The notes beneath the pieces were generated by a model. The model ran no database searches and was not told the DNA's origin. It worked only from the letters and a program-made list of their open reading frames with translations. From Propionimicrobium sp. PCR01-08-3 (GTDB lineage Bacteria > Actinomycetota > Actinomycetes > Propionibacteriales > Propionibacteriaceae): a DNA stretch of 64,000 nucleotides. Below are positions 59,160-64,000 of the stretch, one piece after another. The first letter of the stretch is position 1. Each line of letters opens with the position of its first letter. The translations under genes were made by a program, and so were the position numbers. The DNA is taken from NCBI RefSeq assembly GCF_030286045.1, contig NZ_CP127390.1:2931482-2995481 (forward strand). The letters are read 5' to 3'.

Positions 59160-60092
59160 TCAGTCGAGCAGGCCCTCGAACAGCGGGGTGGACAGGTAGC
59201 GCTCGCCCCAATCGGGGATGATCGCCACGATGGTCTTGCCCGCATTGGCCGGATCAGCAGCCAGATCGGCCGCCGCGCGCAGAGCCGCACCCGAAGAGAT
59301 GCCCACCAGCAGGCCCTCTTCGGTGGCTGCGCGGCGGGCCCACGCGATGGCGTCGTCCCCGGTCACCTGGATGATGCCACCGACCACGCTGCTGTCGTAG
59401 ATAGCGGGGACGAATCCCGGGCTGATGCCCTGGATGCGGTGCGGTGCCTTCTGGCCACCGGACAGCACGGGGGACTCGGCGGCCTCGACGGCATAGATCT
59501 GCACCTCAGGCTTGCGCTCTTTCAGCACCTGCCCGATACCGCTCACCGTGCCGCCGGTGCCGACACCGGAAACAACGATGTCGACCGCGCCGTCCGTGTC
59601 TGCCCAGATCTCCTCGGCGGTGGTCTTGCGGTGAATCTCGACGTTGGCGGGATTGTCGAACTGACGAGCAAGGATGGCGCCGGGTGTGCTCGCCGCGATC
59701 TCCTCGGCGCGCTTGTTGGCACCCGGGACCCCATCGGCAGCAGGAGTCAACACCAGCTCAGCACCGTAGGCGCGAAGCACGGCGCGGCGCTCCTTCGAGA
59801 AACTCTCGGGAAGCGTGATGATCACCTTGTAGCCGCGGGCAGCGCCCACCCAGGCGAGCGCAATGCCGGTGTTGCCTGACGTGCCTTCGACGATGGTGCC
59901 ACCAGGCTTCAGGTCTCCGGACGCCTCCGCCGCGTCAATGATGGCAACACCGATGCGGTCCTTCACCGAGTTGGCCGGATTGTAGAACTCCAGCTTTGCC
60001 AGCACCGTCGCCTGGGAATCACCGTAGAGCCGGTTGATCTTCACCAACGGCGTGCGTCCGATCAGCTTGGTTGCATCTTCGAAATAGGCCAT
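59160..60092 (-). CDS. cysK: cysteine synthase A (O-acetylserine sulfhydrylase)
   Basis: The predicted 310-residue fold-type II PLP enzyme has K44 in [13 protein letters not shown], the substrate loop [14 protein letters not shown], the phosphate cup [15 protein letters not shown] and SSGAAL near the C-terminus. It makes cysteine from O-acetylserine and sulfide. AAGGA precedes the ATG. CGGG-aaaatta-CCCG, about 50 bp upstream (near 60143-60157), may be a control dyad. No cysE lies next to it in the window. Confidence 0.95.
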   Translation of the reverse strand: MAYFEDATKLIGRTPLVKINRLYGDSQATVLAKLEFYNPANSVKDRIGVAIIDAAEASGDLKPGGTIVEGTSGNTGIALAWVGAARGYKVIITLPESFSKERRAVLRAYGAELVLTPAADGVPGANKRAEEIAASTPGAILARQFDNPANVEIHRKTTAEEIWADTDGAVDIVVSGVGTGGTVSGIGQVLKERKPEVQIYAVEAAESPVLSGGQKAPHRIQGISPGFVPAIYDSSVVGGIIQVTGDDAIAWARRAATEEGLLVGISSGAALRAAADLAADPANAGKTIVAIIPDWGERYLSTPLFEGLLD

Positions 60093-60482
60093 TTCTTCAT
60101 CCTTATCGTGTTCGATTCGTTAATTCGGATTCTGCTGCCAATACGGGAAAATTACCCGCAGTGATGGTTTGAGGGCTCTCTCAATAGCGAAGAGAAGCCC
60201 GGTAAGAGAATTAAAAGTTACTCGACTGCCGCTGTGCCTTGCGTCGCCGCTACCGGTCTTGGTCCTTGTGACAAGCAAGGTCAGCAGAGTCAGTCAAGGA
60301 TGTGCGAGCCATATTCGCACGATGACCGATGCCAACGAGAGAAGATCAACAGGCGCAACAGCACATGGACGCACAACAACAGGACATCAATGCCTGGCGC
60401 GTCGTAATCATGAGACGTACGCTACAGCCACAGTTGGCGAGAATTCAATTGCGTCCACGAACTGAACAGGAGGTTCACGAAC
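60093..60482. other. cysK upstream and element-junction region
   Basis: These 390 bp show no convincing gene. They include the CGGG-aaaatta-CCCG dyad near cysK. The remainder has unusually many A and CA-rich runs compared with the window. The likely edge of chromosomal sequence before the integrated element begins close to 60600. Confidence 0.4.
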
Positions 60483-60599
60483 ATGACTTCCGTAAATGTG
60501 GGGACGCTCGGCACTCGTCCGGCCCAAAGAGACGCACTCATTGCCCACCTCACACAACGCAGCGATCTGCTTGCGAAGCTTGGTTGTCTCGCCTATTGA
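60483..60599 (+). pseudogene. truncated antibiotic-biosynthesis-monooxygenase-like gene
   Basis: ATG 60483, with AGGAGG 8-13 nt upstream, opens a frame of 38 codons: TSVNVGTLGTRPAQRDALIA, then HLTQRSDLLAKLGCLAY and stop. This matches the first strand and helix of ABM-fold quinol monooxygenases (about 95-100 residues), where the next residues would be EV. The stop lies at the TTGACTAGGTG repeat beside the att site, so the gene was probably cut by the insertion or an earlier rearrangement. Confidence 0.65.
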
Positions 60600-60757
60600 C
60601 TAGGTGATCTACTGGTGGGCCTTACTGGACTTGAACCAGCATCCCAGCTCACTCGCGATTCGATGATGAATCCACGGTCTGACAAGCATTGATAGGTAGT
60701 TGACTAGGTGCATCGTTGTTGTGTTGTTGACTGAAACTATATCAGCTTGCTTGACTA
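60596..60757. repeat. TTGACT(AGGTG) repeats, candidate integrase arm sites
   Basis: TTGACTAGGTG occurs at 60596-60606 and 60700-60710, with shorter copies TTGACT at 60727-60732 and TTGACTA at 60751-60757. They surround the tRNA fragment and lead into the integrase gene, as integrase arm-binding repeats do. Confidence 0.55.
60613..60640 (-). mobile_element. attL: 3' end of a tRNA-Ile-like gene (T-arm and acceptor only)
   Basis: On the minus strand the sequence is GCTGGTTCAAGTCCAGT (5-bp T-stem with TTCAAGT loop), followed by AAGGCCC, A and CCA, ending at 60613. No matching 5' half (expected to begin GGGCCTT) lies next to it, so this is a partial tRNA. Its T-arm and acceptor resemble tRNA-Ile(GAU). 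The orientation predicts the intact tRNA at the right end of the element, beyond the window. Confidence 0.75.
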
Positions 60758-60826
60758 ATGTCGGCTAGAATGGCGCTAGAACTCCCCCTATTCTCCCCCT
60801 CAGGGAGCGGGTCAGGAAGGCAAAAG

Positions 60827-62290
60827 ATGGCCGCGAGACGCAAGGCACCAGGCACGATAGAACTCAAGCCGTCGGGAAGGTACCGGGCCTACTACGAGCA
60901 CAAGGGCAACAGGCATACGCCCGGACACACCTTCACTGATCGCAAGGCCGCCGAGACCTGGCTGAATAGTGAACGGACTCTCATCGACCGAGACGAGTGG
61001 ACGCCGCCGGCGCAGCGACGCGACGACCAGGCGATGGCCGCGCAAGCCGAGATCCGAGACCAGACCACGTTAGGCGATTATGCCCGCACATGGATCGCGG
61101 GCCGGACAACGAAGAAGGGCACGCCGCTGGCACCCCGGACGATCGACGAGTACAACGGCTACCTGGACGGGCGCCTATCCGAGCTCGCAGCAACCCCCAT
61201 CGTTGCGATCGATCGGCAGATGATTGACGCTTGGTGGCTGACCAACAAGGACGCCCCGACGTTGCGGCACCACGCCTACGCGTTCCTCAAATCGGTGATG
61301 GCAGACGCGGTCGACCGTGAGCGCATTCCCGTGGACCCGTGCAAAGTGAAGAACGCTTCGAGCCGTACTACCGGGCGCCCGAGGGCTGTTCAGAACGACC
61401 TCATCACCGGTCTGAGCCCGCTTGAGGTCGCTACCCTTGCCGACGGTACGAAACCCGAGCAATGGCGCGTCCTGGTGCTGCTGCTGGCCTATTCGGGGCT
61501 ACGCCCGGCCGAGGCCCTCGCACTGACCCGCAACGACATAGCAAAGGGCGCGGCAGACGACGGGACGCCACAGTGGACGGTGAAAGTCACCAAGGCGATA
61601 TCGAGAACCGAGGACGGCAAGCTTGGGCCGCAACCGCCGAAGACACCCGAGTCGATCCGGTTCGTGCCGTTGCCGCCGCACGTGGCAGGGGAGCTCGCCG
61701 CGCACATCGATCGCTACGCCGCGCCCGGCCCGGACGGTCTGCTGTTCCCTTCCACGAACCCGGTCAACCCGTGGCCCACCATTCAGCAGGTGATCGGCAC
61801 CAGCGCCAAGCAACGCACTGGCAAGGGACGCAAGACGAAGCTACGGACGCCTACCGGATTCAACGCTGCCCGTATCGCCATCGGACGCCCAGAGTTACGG
61901 CTGTACGACCTCCGCAGGTGGGCAAGGCACATGTGGCGCAAGGCGGGCATCGGGGACGCTGATTGTGAGCAACTGCTTGGACACGTACTCGATCCGGTGA
62001 TGGGCGCCTACGTCACCTTGGACCGCGACGGGCTGTGGCCGTACATGGTCCGCCTATCCGAGTTGGCCGGCTGGACGAGAACTATCGACCCGCGCACGCT
62101 ACCGGACGCCCCCATAATTAACCCCCGGCTGTTGGCTGCCATGACGCCCGAGCAACTGAGCATCACCCTGGCAGGCATGACGGACGCCCAGCTGGCCGGG
62201 GTCGTGCCGTTGCTGAGCCCCGACGTGATAGCGCGGGCATTCAGCGCCAGAACTAACCAATCAACCCCCGAGAGTGAAGCCACGAAATGA
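60827..62290 (+). CDS. tyrosine recombinase (phage-type integrase)
   Basis: The predicted protein has 487 residues. The N-terminal arm-binding domain (KPSGRYRAYYEHKGNRHTPGHTF) is followed by a SAM-like core-binding domain (TTLGDYARTWIAGRTT). The catalytic domain has the first Arg in YSGLRPAEALAL, then LYDLRRWARHMW (Tyr in place of the usual His of HxLR), LLGHVLDPVMGAYV with the second His, and the nucleophile Tyr in GAYV. ATG 60827 has AGGAAGG upstream; the in-frame ATG at 60758 is weaker. It lies 187 bp from the tRNA fragment, as expected for an element integrated in a tRNA gene. Confidence 0.93.
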   Translation: MAARRKAPGTIELKPSGRYRAYYEHKGNRHTPGHTFTDRKAAETWLNSERTLIDRDEWTPPAQRRDDQAMAAQAEIRDQTTLGDYARTWIAGRTTKKGTPLAPRTIDEYNGYLDGRLSELAATPIVAIDRQMIDAWWLTNKDAPTLRHHAYAFLKSVMADAVDRERIPVDPCKVKNASSRTTGRPRAVQNDLITGLSPLEVATLADGTKPEQWRVLVLLLAYSGLRPAEALALTRNDIAKGAADDGTPQWTVKVTKAISRTEDGKLGPQPPKTPESIRFVPLPPHVAGELAAHIDRYAAPGPDGLLFPSTNPVNPWPTIQQVIGTSAKQRTGKGRKTKLRTPTGFNAARIAIGRPELRLYDLRRWARHMWRKAGIGDADCEQLLGHVLDPVMGAYVTLDRDGLWPYMVRLSELAGWTRTIDPRTLPDAPIINPRLLAAMTPEQLSITLAGMTDAQLAGVVPLLSPDVIARAFSARTNQSTPESEATK

Positions 62291-62718
62291 CCAAGAGCTT
62301 TGACGAAGAGATCCGTAGTGCCGCACGCCACTTGGACGAACGAACCGCACGCGCTGAGCAGGCTTATGCCGTACTCGAAAAGGAGGGGCAAGCACTCAAG
62401 CGCGCCGACGTTCAATACCGCTGCCCGAATAGGCGGGGCTGTATTTTGGCGACCGTCTACCGGACATCGGAGGGCGTACTGATTCACACGAACCCATACA
62501 AATTCAGCCCCTCAGTCAACACCCAGTCGAGTAATGAATCTGGCCGAGCTCGCAGCACTGTTGACGGTGATCGTCATTGGAAGGCGCGGACCTTCTTCCT
62601 GGATCAAGGGATGAATATTCAAGTGACTTGTGACCATCTCACAGCTCGAGTGCGCACAAACAAGCAGATTGAGCAAGATCTTAAGGCGCGCAAGAAGGTA
62701 GTAATTATCCACGGCTGA
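62287..62718 (+). CDS. hypothetical mobile-element protein with CPxxRGC motif
   Basis: The predicted protein has 143 residues and overlaps the integrase stop (ATGA). An N-terminal helix (FDEEIRSAARHLDERTARAEQAYAVLEKEGQ) is followed by YRCPNRRGCILATVYRT, which could be a metal-binding or beta-hairpin segment. A C-terminal DHLTARVRTNKQIEQDLKARKK region is basic. I do not recognise a family. Its GC content is lower toward its 3' end than in the neighbouring chromosomal genes. Confidence 0.7.
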   Translation: MTKSFDEEIRSAARHLDERTARAEQAYAVLEKEGQALKRADVQYRCPNRRGCILATVYRTSEGVLIHTNPYKFSPSVNTQSSNESGRARSTVDGDRHWKARTFFLDQGMNIQVTCDHLTARVRTNKQIEQDLKARKKVVIIHG

Positions 62719-62823
62719 TATGGCGTGTGGTAGCCTGAATGGCAGTTAAGTATTCAGCCCGTCATGGATATGACGGCCCCGGGACATGGGCAATCCGGCG
62801 AACACCTGAAAGAGGTGTGGCTG

Positions 62824-63060
62824 ATGATGCCCAAGCCCATTCATTGCGCCTACTCGAACCAAGAGATCCAAGATCTTATTGGCGAGCACGGACGATTCAT
62901 CACCGAGAAGACCGCGCTCGAAATCGCCGGCGGCATCTCGGCTCGCTCACTTGACCGGATGGTCAGCGCCGGGCAGGTGACCCGCTACTACCCCGGTGGA
63001 TCACGTGCCAGACGCTACAAGACCGCCGAAGTCGCCCGGCTACTGAGGGCCGAGGCCTGA
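62824..63060 (+). CDS. excisionase-like helix-turn-helix protein
   Basis: The predicted protein has 78 residues. A MerR-type/excisionase winged helix appears as FITEKTALEIAGGISARSLDRMVSAGQVTRYYPGGSRARRYKTAEVARLL. A protein of this size and fold next to an integrase usually directs excision or regulates the element. ATG 62824 has AGAGGTG 6 nt upstream; the longer frame from 62764 lacks one. Confidence 0.78.
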   Translation: MMPKPIHCAYSNQEIQDLIGEHGRFITEKTALEIAGGISARSLDRMVSAGQVTRYYPGGSRARRYKTAEVARLLRAEA

Positions 63061-63064
63061 CCTG

Positions 63065-63415
63065 ATGGCGACACGAGAAAGCCGCCCGGGCGTGGACTCC
63101 CGAGCGGCTCGCAAAGCGTTTGACGGCGCTGAGTCCAGTATAGACGCCGTCGATTCCGATAACTGGCGTGCCGACGCCGAGGAAGTCGTGCTGATGCTCG
63201 CCGCGTCCGGGCAGGTGTTCGACGCCGAGCGGGTGCGTGCTGCCGGTGTGCGTGAGCCTGCAGCCCCGAATCAGTGGGGCGCTCTATTCGCGAGCCTGCG
63301 GAAGGCCGGCTACATCGAACCGATCGGCACCACGACTTCCGGCCGAAGGCAACGCCACGCCGGGCTGAACCGTCTGTGGATCGGCACCGAGTTCGTGACT
63401 GGTGATGCCGAGTGA
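63065..63415 (+). CDS. hypothetical mobile-element protein
   Basis: The predicted protein has 116 residues. A C-terminal part reading VFDAERVRAAGVREPAAPNQWGALFASLRKAGYIEPIG looks like a small winged-helix domain of the kind found in actinobacterial integrated plasmids and phage satellites. The N-terminal 35 residues are polar. The stop overlaps the next start (ATGA). I assign no function. Confidence 0.7.
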   Translation: MATRESRPGVDSRAARKAFDGAESSIDAVDSDNWRADAEEVVLMLAASGQVFDAERVRAAGVREPAAPNQWGALFASLRKAGYIEPIGTTTSGRRQRHAGLNRLWIGTEFVTGDAE

Positions 63416-63720
63416 GTACCCCTATCGAATCCGCCCACGACTTCGGCCGTGGCATCGCTACAGCCCCGTCACGGCCTGCTGTGCAGACGCTCGCGTCCTT
63501 GCCTGACCTGGCCTACCGGTTGTCTCTGTCGGTGCTGGTGGACGCGCTCAGGGAGGCGACGCCGGCCTACTGGGTGCGCAGGGCCGAGGCGCTTGAAGCC
63601 GTGGGCACACCGTCAGCCGACGGTGCTGCCCGGGAGTGCAGGCGTCACGCCTGGCTGCTCGCCCAGATGACCGCCGACCAGGTGGCCAGCTCCTTCGACC
63701 TGGAAGGAGTAGCGGCGTGA
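63412..63720 (+). CDS. hypothetical mobile-element protein
   Basis: The predicted protein has 102 residues. It is mostly helical and Ala-rich (LASLPDLAYRLSLSVLVDALREATPAYWVRRAEALEAVG), with a second helix pair including ARECRRHAWLLAQM. I do not recognise it. It lies between two overlapping genes, the last of which is the RepA-like ATPase, so a replication or accessory role is possible. Confidence 0.68.
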   Translation: MSTPIESAHDFGRGIATAPSRPAVQTLASLPDLAYRLSLSVLVDALREATPAYWVRRAEALEAVGTPSADGAARECRRHAWLLAQMTADQVASSFDLEGVAA

Positions 63721-64000
63721 CGATAGATCCTGAACGGGCATCGCAGCTGCTGGCCCGTATCCACACTGGCGCATGGTTGGATCGGCAAACGTTCCCGCCG
63801 TTGCAATGGATCGTGCCCAGCCTGGTGGCCGAAGGGTTCGGGCTGCTGGTCGGTGCTCCGAAGCTCGGCAAGTCGTGGCTCGCCCTGAACCTCGGATTGG
63901 CTGCTGCCGCCGGTGGTTATGCGCTGGGCAAGATACCGGTGGACGAACGCCCGGTGCTCTACGCTGCGCTCGAAGACGGCAACCGCAGGATGCAGACCCG
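63717..64000 (+). CDS. RepA/DnaB-like AAA ATPase, N-terminal part (3' end outside window)
   Basis: GTG 63717 overlaps the previous stop (GTGA). The visible 94 residues contain LARIHTGAWLDRQTFPPLQW, Walker A VGAPKLGKSWLALNLGLAAA and VLYAALEDGNRRMQTR. This is the opening of an AAA_25/RepA-like hexameric helicase typical of integrative plasmids and satellites, suggesting that the element replicates. It runs off the right edge. Confidence 0.82.
   Translation, partial: MTIDPERASQLLARIHTGAWLDRQTFPPLQWIVPSLVAEGFGLLVGAPKLGKSWLALNLGLAAAAGGYALGKIPVDERPVLYAALEDGNRRMQT

Noticed and set aside
60601-60720. Complete tRNA or tmRNA gene on the minus strand
   Set aside because: Only a T-arm and acceptor 3' end are present. 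No D-arm, anticodon arm or GGGCCTT 5' end is found, so it is an att fragment.
1-64000. CRISPR array, rRNA operon or insertion sequence
   Set aside because: No regularly spaced repeats, rRNA signatures or transposase motifs were found in either strand.

Overview
The window is about 64 kb of high-GC DNA with dense genes, many GTG starts, ATGA/GTGA stop-start overlaps and almost no U-tailed terminators. This points to an actinobacterium. Several features narrow it to a Propionibacteriaceae-like host: a Tad pilus locus with an actinobacterial LysM/BTAD protein, a 42-residue DLW-39 protein, a DUF3618/holin envelope operon, NarL-type two-component systems and ECF transporters. The genus assignment is inference only.

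Layout. 1-9 kb: the C-terminal half of a SNF2 helicase, an unknown protein, an MTA/SAH nucleosidase, a VapBC pair, a HAD phosphatase, a decayed FitAB pair, an orphan Xre regulator, and a four-gene drug-type ABC exporter plus two-component operon. 9-20 kb: a hydantoin / N-carbamoyl- and N-acyl-amino-acid catabolic island. It holds a racemase, carbamoylase, diaminopropionate ammonia-lyase, GntR regulator, hydantoinase, D-aminoacylase and a complete four-subunit ECF transporter. 20-28 kb: a YtrA-type regulator with ABC exporter, a HIT protein, a DnaA-box palindrome beside the DLW-39 gene, a 608-residue unknown, and a second NarL-type two-component pair. 28-36 kb: a sugar-acid module (GlxR-like reductase, KduD, IclR regulator, idonate-type dehydrogenase, and a TRAP transporter with two tandem binding proteins). 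36-48 kb: an MFS exporter and the Tad pilus locus. 48-60 kb: NhaD-like antiporter, zincin, a VbhA/Fic toxin-antitoxin pair, YceI, a dehydrogenase gene broken by one stop codon, GAPDH, an envelope-stress operon with a TetR regulator, BrkB/YihY, and cysteine synthase. 60-64 kb: the left end of an integrated element, with a tRNA-Ile-like 3' fragment, tyrosine integrase, excisionase-like protein and the start of a RepA-like ATPase.

How the parts work together. The ECF transporter, D-aminoacylase and hydantoinase appear to form one tightly coupled operon, and the racemase, carbamoylase and ammonia-lyase form a second. The GntR gene lies between them, divergent from the second operon and with a clear palindrome in the shared promoter region. 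The sugar-acid module pairs TRAP uptake with oxidoreductases for aldonates or ketogluconates. The strongest leads for new biology are: (i) the ECF-coupled hydantoin island; (ii) a Fic/VbhA pair in which toxin and antitoxin both lack the residues that form the known inhibitory salt bridge; (iii) perfect DnaA boxes in intergenic clusters, one an 18-bp-armed palindrome; and (iv) two dctP paralogues that share an 8-bp-phased GGCAAC element at the same distance upstream.
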